Counted from the first letter of the stretch, positions 23,390-35,210 are shown. The stretch is DNA of 64,000 nt from Meloidogyne chitwoodi (GCA_015183035.1 JACZZP010000012.1:124001-188000); one strand, 5' to 3'. The notes: generated by a model from the letters alone, not told the origin. Translations and numbers: made by a program.

Positions 23390-23680
23390 TCAACATCTAA
23401 TCCCTTGTGCAACAGTCATAAAAACACCAAAAGAGCCACCCATTTGTGTTGCCATTTTGCCTATTTGTCTTAACGCTTCTCTACCGCGTAGACCAGCCCT
23501 TAATAGATTTAAAAAAATTTTAACTTTAAAAAACCTTAGAGTTGTAAACGTTCCAATAATAACGCCTGTAGAACCTCCAATCATACATCCCATTAAAAAT
23601 CCCATTTTTAACTTGTCAAAACATGAGAGGCCTTTTCGTTGTTGTGAAACTTGTTGTTGATAGCCTTGTGGAACGGGCAT
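23390..23680 (-). CDS. romo-1: ROMO1/Mgr2 mitochondrial inner-membrane protein
   Basis: Two exons (23680-23535, 23498-23390) encode 84 residues, the family's usual size. ROMO1 (yeast Mgr2) is a small inner-membrane protein of the TIM23 translocase, also linked to ROS signalling. The hallmark pieces are SCFDKLKMGFLMGCMIGG in exon 1 and GLRGREALRQIGKMATQMGG in exon 2, ending GIRC. The two Gly-rich hydrophobic helices are intact. The intron is 36 nt. Confidence 0.95.
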   Translation of the reverse strand: MPVPQGYQQQVSQQRKGLSCFDKLKMGFLMGCMIGGSTGVIIGTFTTLRFFKVKIFLNLLRAGLRGREALRQIGKMATQMGGSFGVFMTVAQGIRC

Positions 23681-24028
23681 TTTTCTAATTCTAATTATCT
23701 AAATTTCAATTAAAAAATTAGAAAAAATTATTAAAAAAATATAGAACAAACATTTTTAATGCAAGTTAGAGAAAGATAAAAGTAAAATGAAAGAAGTAAA
23801 AAGGTTAGAGATTTTTCTTTGTAATTTTTCATTTAACCAAATCTCTAACAATTAAAAGCCATTTAATCGCAAAGTTGGCTACAAATCGTCTTTGTTTATT
23901 TTCCATAAAAAATGAGAGATAATGTTATTGAAAGAAAAAGAGTAAAAATGTTAAAAAACTTTTTTTAGAAATTCAATTTTTTAAACAAAAACACATATTA
24001 TTTTGTAAATCCAATAAATATATTCAAA
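23681..24028. other. Divergent promoter region of ROMO1 and succinyl-CoA ligase
   Basis: About 350 bp separate two divergently transcribed genes for mitochondrial proteins, so a shared bidirectional promoter is possible. No motif is clear enough to call. Confidence 0.4.
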
Positions 24029-26124
24029 ATGCTTCATAGAAAGTTACTCTTTGGTGCTACAAAAGTATGTTTTATTCGTTTATTTTTGTTTATTTTTTTT
24101 TGTATTTTTAAAGGCTGTTTCAAATCAATCATCTAGAACATTAATGCTTCAAGAATATAGTGGGATGACTGTTCTATCTGAAAATAATGTTCGTGTACCT
24201 CCATTTGGAGTTGCTACTAGTGCTGAAGAAGCTTATAAACAGGCAATGAAAATTGGTTTGAAATTTTAGTTTATCTAGCACAAATAGATTGTGATGTGGG
24301 TGGGATGGTACTTTCAAGTGATAAGCTTGGATCTGGATCGAAGCCTGAATTTTTCCTTTGAGTCCAAACTGGATCCTATCCATTTCAATAAATCAAAAGT
24401 AAAGACTTGCTTCGACAGCGACTCCCTTTTTAGTCATTAAATTCTAAATTTTAGATAACACCCCAAGTCTGTTCTATCATTTATAATATTTTTAAAGGTG
24501 GCAAAGATTATGTTGTCAAAGCCCAAGTTTTGGCTGGTGGTAGAGGAAAAGGAAAATTCGATTCTGGCTTGGAGGGAGGTGTTCAAATTGTTTTCACGTA
24601 TTTTTTATAATTTAAGAACTATCTAAATTTTAAAATAGACCTGAAGAAGCGCGAGAAAAAGCGAAACAAATGATTGGACACAAATTAATTACTAAACAAA
24701 CTGGGGCTGAGGGTCGGCCGTGTAAAGCAGTTTTGGTTTGTAAAAGGCTTTTTACTCGCCGAGAGTATTATTTCAGCATAACTTTGGATCGAACTACTAA
24801 TGTAATTTAGTTTTACTATTTTTGAATAAAATTTTTGTCAGGGTCCAATTCTAATTGGTTCTTCAAAAGGAGGAGTTAACATTGAAGAAGTTGCTGCAAC
24901 CGATCCTGATGCAATTATAACCATTCCTATTGATATAAATGAAGGAGTAACACATGAAAATGCTTCAAAAATGGCAGAAAAAATGGGTTTTACAAATGAT
25001 TGTTTGGCAGAAGCAACCGAATTAATTACAAATCTTTACAATTTATTCGTTAAAGTTGATGGAAGTTTGTTGGAAATTAATCCGATGGCTGAAGATGTTG
25101 ATGGCGAAGGTTTTTTTAAGTGTTTTTTTTTTAATTTATTTTTTGTTAAAGTTTATTGTATGGATTGTAAATTGGTGATTGACCCAAATGCCGAATTTCG
25201 TCAAAAATCTTTATTTGACCAAAAAGATTTAAGTCAAGAAGATGAATTGGAAGTTAGAGCTCAAAAAGCCAATTTAAATTATATTAGATTGGATGGAAAT
25301 ATTGGCTGCTTGGGTTGGTTTTTTTTAATTTTTTGAAAAAATTTAAATTTTTTTCAAGTAAACGGTGCTGGATTAGCTATGGCAACAATGGACATTATTA
25401 AACTTCATGGAGGTGAACCTGCCAATTTTCTCGATGTTGGAGGCGGTGCAACAGTCGAACAGGTCTATGAAGCATTTAAAATTATAACTTCTGATCGAGG
25501 AAAAGTTAATGCAATTTTGGTAAATATTTTTGGAGGAATAATGAGATGTGATGTTATTGCACAAGGAATAATTAAAGCAGCGGTTTATTTTTGTTTTTAA
25601 TTTAAAAATTTTGTTGCTCAAGAGTGAACTTGATCTGAAAATTCCTATTGTTGTTAGGCTTCAAGGAACGCGAGTTGAAGGTTTATTTTTTAATTTTTGG
25701 TTAATTAGGTAGTTGGAAGGGAAAATTTTAATGTTTTTTGACTGTTAAATGACGTCATCCTGAAAAACTGAAGTTTAAAAAAATCAGATCTGGGCCTTGT
25801 TTTTTCTATTTAACTGCATGTGCAATTTTTGTTCAGGGTTATTATGCATTAATTTAACTAAAAAATAAAAATAATTTTTTAATTTTCAAAAATTTCCCTA
25901 TTTTAGTGTCCTAATTTAAATTTTATAGATGCAAAAGCATTAATTGCTCATTCAAAATTGCGTATTCTAGCTTGTGATTCACTACAAGAAGCAGCTAAAA
26001 TGGCTGTAAAGGTTTATTTAAATTTATTTTTTTTTAAATTAAATTTTTAATTTTAAAGTTGAGTTCAATAGTTACTTTGGCAAAGGAAGCAGCGGTTGAT
26101 GTTAAATTTGAATTGTCAATATAA
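24029..26124 (+). CDS. sucla-2: Succinyl-CoA ligase [ADP-forming] beta subunit
   Basis: About ten exons encode roughly 430 residues of the TCA-cycle enzyme that makes ATP from succinyl-CoA in the mitochondrial matrix. The N-terminus ([12 protein letters not shown]...) is basic and hydroxylated like a targeting sequence. ATP-grasp landmarks are [18 protein letters not shown], then [11 protein letters not shown] and [11 protein letters not shown]. The C-terminal CoA-ligase domain has [18 protein letters not shown] and [14 protein letters not shown]. The end is VKFELSI. The ADP-forming rather than GDP-forming assignment is by overall resemblance. The second intron (about 250 nt) and the one at 25682-25929 are longer than the rest. 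Confidence 0.93.
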
Positions 26125-26665
26125 TAGGACTATAAATAGGAAGAAGACTTTGAATAAATAGAAACGGTTTATTTAAACACATATATATTTGTATAATTAA
26201 AATGAAAAGAAAATTTAGAAAAATCATTTATGAAAAAAAATATTTTAAAAAATAAATTTTATTTCCTGTGAAACCTGGAAAAAAATTAAAAATTTTAGAC
26301 ATTTTTAAAAAAATTTGAAGATTTTTTTTGTTTCTTATAAAAATATTTTTCTTTATTTTTATTTAACTCTATTAGTTAAAAAAATTAAAATTCTTTGTAT
26401 TTCCTCCTTACTCTCGGTATTTTTTTTAATATAAATTGTATAAATGCTTTAAGCATAATTTAAAAAAAATTTTGTGTGCAAAAATGTTAAATTTTTGTTG
26501 TTTATATTTGTTATTTATTTACATATATTTTTTATTTTTTTAAATTTGTTTTAGAATTTTTTAACGATTTTTACTCATTTTTCAAAATTTCTTGGACGTT
26601 CATTTTGGCGGACATCAACTGCTAATTTTACTATTAACAAAAGAAATTTTTTTATAACTTCAAAA
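26125..26665 (+). other. Spacer before DNA ligase, with an in-frame upstream extension
   Basis: From about 26560 the frame of the ligase ATG is open upstream, reading FLGRSFWRTSTANF then NKRNFFITSK, directly after a TTTTAG acceptor-like site. That extension has no ATG of its own. The rest is AT-rich. Confidence 0.4.
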
Positions 26666-29537
26666 ATGAAGGAAGATTCAGCAGTACAGACGGAATGGAA
26701 AGTTGGTGACAAGTTTGTGATTTTTTTTAAATTTAAAAAAAAAAACTCAGAATTCCCTACCTAAACTTCGCCAAAACGTTGGAACAAATTGAGAGCACAT
26801 CTTCACGTTTAGAGATAATTAAATTACTTGCTGAATTCTTCGTTAAGGCAATTAATCTCTCTCCAAATGATTTGAGTCCAGCTGTGCATTTGTGTGTTAA
26901 TCAGCTTGGACCTGCTTATGAAGGTTTAGAATTGGGTATTGCAGATGCTTATTTAATTAAAGCAATTGCTGGTGCTACTGGGAGAACGGTAAAAATTTTT
27001 TAAAAAGATTATTTTAATTGTCCTGGGTACTTTTGTAGCTTGTCATTAAGAGGGAAAATGGACATTTTGCCAAAGGTTTATTCTTTAATTAATTTTATTT
27101 TTTAATAGGCCAATAAAATCAGAGAAGATTTAAAAAAAGGTTTGGATTTGGGTGTTGTTGCACAACAAAGCAGACATGGGCAGAGTATGCTTATTAAACC
27201 AAAGCCTCTTACTGTTCCATTTGTATTTAATAAATTACGTGAAATTGCTCAAATGAATGGAGTAAGAATATTTTTTTTAATAAATTTAAAAATTAATTTT
27301 TAGTCAATTGGAAAAAAAGTAGACAAAATTCAAAGCCTAATTTTGAATTGTGTTGATTGTGAAGCAAAATATTTAGTTCGTTGCTTAAGTGGAAAACTTC
27401 GAATTGGATTAGCTGAACAATCTTTAATTGTTGCTTTATCTAATGCTTTTACAATTTTTGAATTGGGAAATAAAAGTTTGTTTTTTAATTTTTTTAATTG
27501 TAAGGGAGTCGCTTCTAGCAGTAATACTCTTATGAGTGGGTATAAGAATATTAAAAGAGAAAAATTGAATGTTGGCTCGGTAGCGCAGTCGGTAAAGCAT
27601 CCGACTTTGTGTGAGTAAGAGCACTAGTAAGCACATGAGACGGTGCTGGTTCGAAGTCGCTTTGGTGGCTAACTTTTAATTTTCTCTTTCTAAAAGTAAA
27701 AATTATTCAAAAAAAATTTTTTTAGAGAAAAAAATGTCTGCTGATAAATTTAAAGAAAAAATGGCAGAGGATGCTTTTATAATGAAAACTGCATTTTGGT
27801 TTATTTAAAAAATATATATTTTTAAATTTTTTTTAAGTGAATGTCCAAGTTATGAAAGAATTATTGAATTGGCTTTAAAATCTGGAATTTCAAAATTACC
27901 GGACGAGTGTAAAATTACACCAGGAATTCCAATAAAGCCAATGTTAGCCCACCCGACAAAAGGTATTGATGAAATTTTTGATCGTTTTGGAGACGAAATG
28001 CTTTCTTGTGAATGGAAATATGATGGAGAACGATGCCAGGTTTTTTTTATTTTAAATTTTTTTATTAAAAAAATATTTTTTTAGATTCACCGTTTGTCAG
28101 ATGGAAGTGTAAAAATATTCAGTCGAAATCAAGAAGATTCAACGAATAAATTTCCTGATATTGTTGAACGTGTACCAAAATGTATTCGGGACAAAAATGA
28201 TAATAATATAACATTTATTGCTGATGGAGAGGTTTTTTTATTTTTTTAATTAATTTTATAAAATAATTGTTAAATTAAGGTGGTTGCTTGGGATCCGGAA
28301 AATAAACAAATTCTTTCATTTCAAGTTTTGTCAACTAGGAAACGCAAGGTTTTGCATTTTTATTGTTAAATAAGTATTTGTTTTGGAGGAACTATTTGAA
28401 AAAATGGGGGAATAACAAAATTTTCAATTTTTCTCGACAAATATTTGACCATTTTTTAATTTTTTCAAAAAACAGAACGTTCTAATAAGTGACGAAATTC
28501 CAGTCAAAGTTTGTGTTTATCTATTTGACCTTCTTTACTTTAACGGTGAATCGCTTACCAGTGAAACACTTCGCGAAAGACGAAATAAATTGAGAGAAAA
28601 TTTTGTAGAAGAAAATGGAAGTCTTCATTTTGCAAATTCTATAGATTCTAATGATTCGGATGATATAAATAAATTTTTTGAAGAATCAATAAAAGGAAAT
28701 TGTGAAGGTTTTTTTTAATTTTTTTAATGAAAAATTTCTTAAACTTAAAAATTAGGCCTAATGATAAAATGTCTTGATGATGATTCAACTTATGAAATTG
28801 CTAAACGTTCTAGAAATTGGCTTAAACTTAAAAAGGATTATTTGGAAGGAGTTGGTGATACTCTTGATTTGGTTGTTATTGGTGCTTATCATGGTTCTGG
28901 TAAACGTGCTGGAGTATATGGAGGTTATTTATTGGCTTGTTATAATGAAGATAGTGAACATTATGAATCGATTGCTAAGGTTTTTAAATTAAAAAAATTT
29001 TTTAAAATTTTTGTTCTTTGTTTTTTATTTTTAGATTGGTACTGGATTTAAGGACGAAGATTTACAAAATCAATACAAACAATTTAAGGAATACATAATT
29101 GAAAAGGTTTAGGCTTTATTTCCTTTTTATTTATTTAATTTTAAGCCTCGTTCTTATTACTCATTTGATCCTTCATTAGCACCTGACCACTGGTTTGACC
29201 CAGCAATTGTTTGGGAGGTTAAAGCTGCAGATATGTCTATCTCTCCAAGGCATTTGGCTGCAAGAGGACTTGTTGACAGCGAAAAAGGTTTTGTTTTTTA
29301 ATTTTTTATATTTTTTGACAATATTTTAGGCATTTCGCTTCGTTTTCCTCGCTTCGTTCGAGAAAGAAGTAATTTTTTTAATTTTATTTTATTAAATTAA
29401 AATTAAATTTTAAAGCTGATAAAAAACCTGAAGATGCTTCTTCATCAGAACAAGTAGCTCAAATGTATAAAAATCAAGAACAAGTAAAAAATCGGCAACA
29501 ACCAAAATTATTAAATGGAGAAGAAGATGACGAATAA
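26666..29537 (+). CDS. lig-1: ATP-dependent DNA ligase 1
   Basis: About 14 exons encode near 700 residues. DNA ligase 1 seals Okazaki fragments and repair nicks. The order is a DNA-binding domain (ELFxx-type stretch [14 protein letters not shown], then GVVAQQSR), the nucleotidyltransferase motif [12 protein letters not shown] with the adenylated Lys, [23 protein letters not shown], then DCxxEGLMIK-like GNCEGLMIKCL and [11 protein letters not shown]. The OB-fold domain includes PRSYYSF and [11 protein letters not shown]. It ends with an acidic tail. The N-terminal regulatory region of vertebrate LIG1 is nearly absent. One intron (27475-27724) holds a tRNA-like element with a shared upstream module. 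Confidence 0.94.
27510..27670 (+). repeat. tRNA-like element with upstream module, in DNA ligase intron
   Basis: A box TAGCGCAGTCGGTAAAGC at 27581, B box GGTTCGAAGTC near 27648, and an unusually long span between (about 55 nt) suggesting a variable-arm insert. The anticodon-side block CCGACTTTGTGTGAGT matches the element at 31903. The 63 bp before it (CTAGCAGTAATACT..., GGGTATAAGAATATT, AAAAGAGAAAAA) also match upstream of 31903. AAAAGAGAAAA before and TTTTCTCTTT after form an inverted pair. Confidence 0.7.
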
Positions 29538-29734
29538 ATTTAAATCTTTCTCTACTAATATTTACTTTTGTATTTATTATAATTATTAATTATTTTTTTT
29601 AACTTAATTTATTAGTAGCTGATGATAAATTAGAAGAAAGACTATTTTTTTAAAGTTGAAAATTATTTTATTTTTTTTTTAATATTTTTGATGTTTAATT
29701 GTTTTTATTTAATTTTTAAAAATTTTTTTAGAGA

Positions 29735-32700
29735 ATGAAAAAATTGCTTTTTGTCTTAATTTTATTATTTTTGACAAAAAGCTGTTCTTTTTCTTTGGCT
29801 AACAGTTTTGAAGATGAGGATATACTTAAAGGAAATTTGTATAGACGCGAAGAATTCAACAACAAAAATGAATCGGAATTTAATAAAAATGTTTGTTTAT
29901 TTTTTTAATTTTTAAAAATTTTATTTAATTCAGATAGCACGTGTTAATGAATTTAGACATGTCAAATCTGAATGGAGTGTTGCCCATAAATGCAGAATTG
30001 CTTCTTCTATTTATTCAACTGATCAATGTTACAATAAAAAACAGCAAAGTTGTTTCTCTACTCCTCTAAATTATAATTTTGTTGAACAGACTGATAAATT
30101 TGGAAATTTTCCTTTCCAACTTGAATTCCTTAGACATTTTCCAAGGTTTATTTTTTAAATTATTTTTTTGTTTATTTTTATTTAAAAAAGATGTTGGTTA
30201 AGACTTGCTCCTATAATCTGTTTGGGACATTTTCGACCATGTACAATTTCTATAAAAAATGTTTGTTTTTTTACATTAGAAATATTATTTTTAAATTTTT
30301 TAATAGATTAATTGTAAGATTTTTCTAAAATAAAATTCATAATGGCTCTAATTTAGTTTTAAAACAAATTTTTCGTCGATAGGACTCGAACCCATATACC
30401 CTCTAATATAAAAATAAAAATTTTCCCACTACACCAAAATGACTAGTTTTTCCCAATATTCTTTTTTTTTAGATTGCCGATCAACTTTACGTGCTTTTAG
30501 AACAATTTTCAATGAAGGCATGTACAAATATGTTGGAACATTGTGGATTTGCAGTCAAACATTTTTTCCCAAATTTCCCAGGATATTTAAATTGTAATTC
30601 GTTTTATGATGGTGATTTGATTGGAAATAATTCGAATAATATAATTTATAAAAAGGATTGCAAGGTTTTTTTAAAGTTTAGTTTATTTATTAATTAATTT
30701 TCTAAAGATTAATTACTCAAAAATACACCCAGAACTTGCTTCTTTAGCAATTGATTCATTCCAATGTCTTTGGCCTTTGCTAAATCCAGGAAAATTGTCT
30801 TTAATATCTGATGGAATTAATAATTCGTCTTTCACTGAAATTCAGATTAAACCAGTAATTGATGGCTGTTATTTACCTTGCAGGTTTATTTTTTTAATTT
30901 ATTTTTTTAAAGTTTTGTTTTGAGGTCTTCCCTTTTCGATTTTGATGAGTTACACATTTACAATGTTTTTATTTCATTATTTCATTTTTTAATTGTCATT
31001 ATGGTCCTACTGGCAATTTGTTTAATTGTTGCAAAGGTTTTTCTTTTTAATTAAATTAATTTTAAGGATTCTTTAAATATTTTTTCAGAATTCTCAAAAT
31101 AACTTTTGTAATCACCAAAAACATGTTGAAATAAATCATTTTTTGCCAAATACACTACATTTTTCAATTTTTTCAATTCTTTTCTTTATTGCAATAAATT
31201 CTTTAATTATGGCAATTTCGTCATTACCAGAAGAAAAAGGAAAAGGAATAATTGGTGAATTGGCTATTTGTCTAAATATTAATGGTATTTTAATAAGAAG
31301 GGATACGTTTAAAGGGTACTTTTTTTTGAAATTTTTTAAATTTTGAAATTTTTAAGTGGTGGAAATGGATGGATTTGTGCCTTACAAGCATTTATTTTAA
31401 ATTTTTCTTCAATATTTGTAAATTCAAGGTTTTTAAAAATTTATTTATTTTTTAATTTTATTTTTAGTTTTTTATTATTTATTTTTAAACTTTTAATGCC
31501 TTTAAAAAAATTAAATTTAATTTTTTTAATTTTTCCAAAATGGAATTCTTCAATTTTACCAATTTCAATATTTTTGTATTCTTTAATTTGTGCATTATTT
31601 GATTTGTATTATAACCAGGTTTTTTTAAATTTTTGATTTTTTAAATTTTTTTTTAAAGATTTTTATTGACCCAGTGAATGGAATTTGCAATTTCTTTTTA
31701 TTTAATAATAATTTATTTTCTCAACACATTTTTGCTTATTTTACAATTATTTTTTGTTTATCAGGATTAGTTTATTATATTAATTGGATTAAATATTCAC
31801 AAAAAAGTAAATTATTTTATTTTTTTAATTGTAAGGAAACGCGCTGCTAGCAATAAATGCTTAGGCGAGGGTATAAGATATATTAAAAGAGAGAAGCATG
31901 AGTTGTCTCTGTAGCTCAGTGGTAGAGCGGCCGACTTTGTTTGAGTTAATGCCCTAGCTAGCACTGGAGAAGTTGCAGGTTCGAATCCGCTCGCTGGTTA
32001 AACTTTTATTTAACTCTAATTATGTTAAAAAAATATGTTAAATTAATTTTTAAAGAAGAAAAATTTAAAAATTTGTTTTTTAGAAGAAAAATGTTCATTA
32101 CGGTCAAATATTAAAAATAATTTTGAATTGGAACAAAATTTTCTAAATAAAAAATCTGCTAAATTAAAAGAAGAGAATTTTTTGATAGAAAATTGTTGTA
32201 TAGAAGAAGAAAATTTGACATCAAAAAGGCCTTCTTATTATTTTGCCAATATTTTACAAACTATTTTTAATTTTTATTTAAACAAAATTTTTGTTTTTTG
32301 GATTATTTTGTTCTTTTTTCGAATTTTTGCTGGGCAAATGTTGATTAATCAAGAGAGGGAACGTGAATTAATTTTGAAGAGTATCAAGTATAATTTTTTT
32401 TAATTTTTTTTAAATTTTATATTGGAACGGGGTGTGACCATTTTATGTTTTTGGTGTTTTGAAATTTTTTTTAATATTAGTTGTTCAATAAATCGTTCAT
32501 TAAACGAGAATGCTTCACTTAATTGGATCGATCATTCGCATTATAAAATAATTGAGGGAGGACAAACAAATCCAAAATTACGAAAAACATTACTTGGAGA
32601 GTAAGGAATATTTAAAAAAAATTTTTTTAATTTTTTAAAGAAAAACTTCTTCTCCCTATTGTCAACTTGAAATTCAAAAACTTGGGTGGTATTGGATATT

Positions 32701-34975
32701 TTCTTTATTAATATTTATTTGCCATTTGGTCATAATTATTGGATTATTGGCTATTGATCAAAATTGTGAACAAAATTTTAAATTGGAAGGAAAAATTGAA
32801 ATTGAAGAGAATTTTGAAGGTTTAAATTATTGATTTTTGGAATTATTTCTTTTCTGAACATTTTTTGGACATTTTTTGAACATTTTTTTAAATTTTAGAT
32901 GAAAGAATTAACGTTGAATTACTTCAACTTAATAAAAATGACAAACAGCCATTAGAAGGACACAATAGAAGAATAAATAATGATAATAATTGTACAATTG
33001 AACAACAACAAATAATAGAAAATGATGAACATCTTTATGATAGAATATGTTAGTTTTTCTTGGGGAATATATTTTTTAAATAATTAATCTGGTTAAAGGT
33101 AAGTAAAAAAGAAAAGAGAGATAGTTGTTCGGTGGTTCGATCGGTAGAGCGTTCGATTGTGTGTGAGGACTGGTTGTAGGTTCGAACCCGTTTGAAGGAT
33201 AAACTTTTAATTACTTCTCTTTTTCTTTGTAAAAATGTGGTGAAGGTTTAAGAATAATTTTTAGAACAAAAAAATTTTTAAATGAATTGAGAATTATAAA
33301 ATAAAAAAAAATTTAATTTTTAAGCATCAACATCTGTTAATACATTTTTACCGCCATCAAATGCTAATTTTCAACAACAATTAAATTCTCCTCTTCCTCA
33401 ATTACCTCAACAACAAATACCACAAAATAATAATAATTCTTTTTTAAATAATAATTATCCAATAAATTTATCAGATGCTGCATTAACAGCTCTTTATTAT
33501 AATTATTATTGTTCTCAATATTCATTACCTCCACAAGTTTTGGCTACTCAACAACAACAACAATTGTTGTGTAATAATAATAATAGTAGTGAAAATGAAT
33601 GTAAAATTCATCATCAAAATATTTTTGAAGGTTTAAAAGATTTTTTTTTTAATTTTTTAAAATTTTTTAAGGCCAACAACAAAATTCTCAAAATTGTACT
33701 TTTGGAAATTCTCGTAATGTTTCAGTTCAAAATTGGATGCAAAACACTGTTCCAACAAATAATAATGATAATAATAAAGTTGTTTTTGATAAAAGAAAGG
33801 GAGCAGGAAGTGATCCAGGTTTTTTTTTTAATTTTAAAAAGGGGAAATTTTTTAATTGGGGAATTTTCCTTAAATATTTTTGGGGATTTTTTGGGTTTTT
33901 TTGAGTAAATTTCCTCTCTATTTTATTTAAAATATTTTTTTTTAATTTTTTTAGGAATAAAAGACCAACAAAATTCTGAAAGAAATATTAAAAATCGTCG
34001 TCATCGTTTATTACACATTCGCGGAGCTCCAAAAGAATTACAAAGAGAATGGATACGAAGAAGAGAAAGAAAATTAAATAATAAAGAAGAAAATAATAAA
34101 AAATGTTCTTCAGTTGGAGAAAGTACAATTTTTGAAGAATTGGAAAGTTTAAGAAAAGATAGATATGGACAACGACGACAACAACAATTTTTGGTTAATT
34201 TTTTTAAAAGTCATAGATTCAAAAAATAGGTTAATCATGCATTCCTCTACAGGATAGAGAAACAAAATTAATTTAAAAAAAAAAATTCGAATTTTTTTTT
34301 AATTTGTACCTTTTCCCCTTTGGAGTAAAGGGATAGGAACCGAGACAATAATTTAATTTAAAAAAAATATTTTTAATCTTATTTTTTTAATTTTTTAAAG
34401 TCTCCAAATGATTGTCAACAACAACAAACATCATCAAATGTATTTAAAAATAATAATATTTCAACTAATTTATTTCAAAATTCATGTACAACATCAAGTC
34501 AACAACCACACCAAAATCAACAATGTTTATGTAAATTAATTTTATTACCTTCCCCACAACAACAAAATTTTTGTTTTGGATGTTTTCAAAATAATTTGAT
34601 TAATAATTATTGTCATAATCAACAACAACCAATAATATTACCTTCTTGTGGAAATAATAATATTTGTTTATATCAAGGTTTTTTTTAAATTAATTTTTTG
34701 GGTACAAAAGTGTGGAAAAATTAATTTGTTGTCATATTTTAATTTTTCTAGGAAATTCAAAAGCATCAATAACTCAACAAAAAAATAAAATTGATGAAAA
34801 CAAAGATGAAGAAAACGAAGAAAAAAGTATTTCAACATCTTCGGAAACAACGGGGGCTGAACCATCTAGTAGCAGTAATGATGAAGGAGAAGAAACAAAT
34901 TCTAATGATTTTGATAGTGACTCTCCTGACTCTTTTGAAGAAAAGCGATGGGAAGGTATAAAAAGGGGAAAATAA
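29735..34975 (+). CDS. smo: Smoothened-like Hedgehog-pathway receptor
   Basis: I read about 18 exons and roughly 1,000 residues. Smoothened is the class-F seven-TM transducer of Hedgehog signalling. A signal peptide (MKKLLFVLILLFLTKSCSFS) precedes a Cys-rich domain with CFSTPLNYNF, FPRCWLRLAPIICLGHFRPC and ACTNMLEHCG, which matches the Smoothened CRD (RCW...C...C) better than Frizzled. The linker ends DGCYLPCR then SLFDFDELH before TM1, as in Smoothened. Later segments fit the 7TM core, including DPVNGICNFFLF. After about 33040 come several Gln/Asn-rich exons and an acidic Ser-rich end. The frame could instead stop at the TAG at 33050. Three introns contain tRNA-like elements. C. elegans is known to lack Smoothened. 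Frizzled is the main alternative. Confidence 0.75.
30374..30446 (-). repeat. tRNA-like element in Smoothened-gene intron (first)
   Basis: The minus strand has TTTTGGTGTAGTGGGAAAA (A-box-like) and GGGTTCGAGTCC (B box). The middle is unusually AT-rich. It is antisense to the host gene. Confidence 0.55.
31835..31998 (+). repeat. tRNA-like element with upstream module, in Smoothened-gene intron (second)
   Basis: A near-perfect A box, TAGCTCAGTGGTAGAGC, and a perfect B box, GGTTCGAATCC, are about 50 nt apart. GCCGACTTTGTTTGAGTT matches the ligase-intron element. The preceding 68 bp (CTAGCAATAAATGCTTAGG, GGGTATAAGATATATT, AAAAGAGAGAAGC) is the same module seen there. Confidence 0.75.
33107..33225 (+). 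repeat. tRNA-like element in Smoothened-gene intron (third)
   Basis: TGGTTCGATCGGTAGAGCG (A-box region), TCGATTGTGTGTGAGG and the B box GGTTCGAACCC follow one another. AAAGAAAAGAGAGA before and CTTCTCTTTTTCTTT after are complementary, so the element could sit on a long stem. Confidence 0.65.
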
Positions 34976-35000
34976 AATAATAAGAATAAAAATATCTTTC

Positions 35001-35210
35001 CTCTCTTGTTTTTACGTACTCTCTCAATTTTGTCTGACCAAAATAATCAAGAGGAAATAGTAGAGTCAGAGAGAAGTGAGGTGAAAGGTGTATAGGAGAA
35101 AAGGGAAATAATAAAGAATCATAAATTGTGAATTTTGTCTCTCTTATTTTTACGTATTCTCTCAATTTTGTGTCTGCCATATTAAAAAGGAAAGAGTAGT
35201 CAGAGAGAAT
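35001..35210. repeat. Two-copy direct repeat, period about 138 bp
   Basis: CTCTCTTGTTTTTACGTACT followed by CTCTCAATTTTGTCTG at 35001 recurs as TCTCTTATTTTTACGTATT followed by CTCTCAATTTTGTGTCTG at about 35139. Both copies are followed by AGTCAGAGAGAA. Confidence 0.7.

Noticed and set aside
29735..31000. Calling the 7TM gene a Frizzled
   Set aside because: The Cys-rich domain has the RCW...C...C spacing and the PCR...LF-linker of Smoothened, and the KTxxxW motif after the last TM of Frizzled is not seen.
27573..33200. Calling the tRNA-like elements functional tRNA genes
   Set aside because: A and B boxes are good, but I could not draw a seven-pair acceptor stem for any of them, and several have broken T-stems or overlong middles. 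I list them as repeats.
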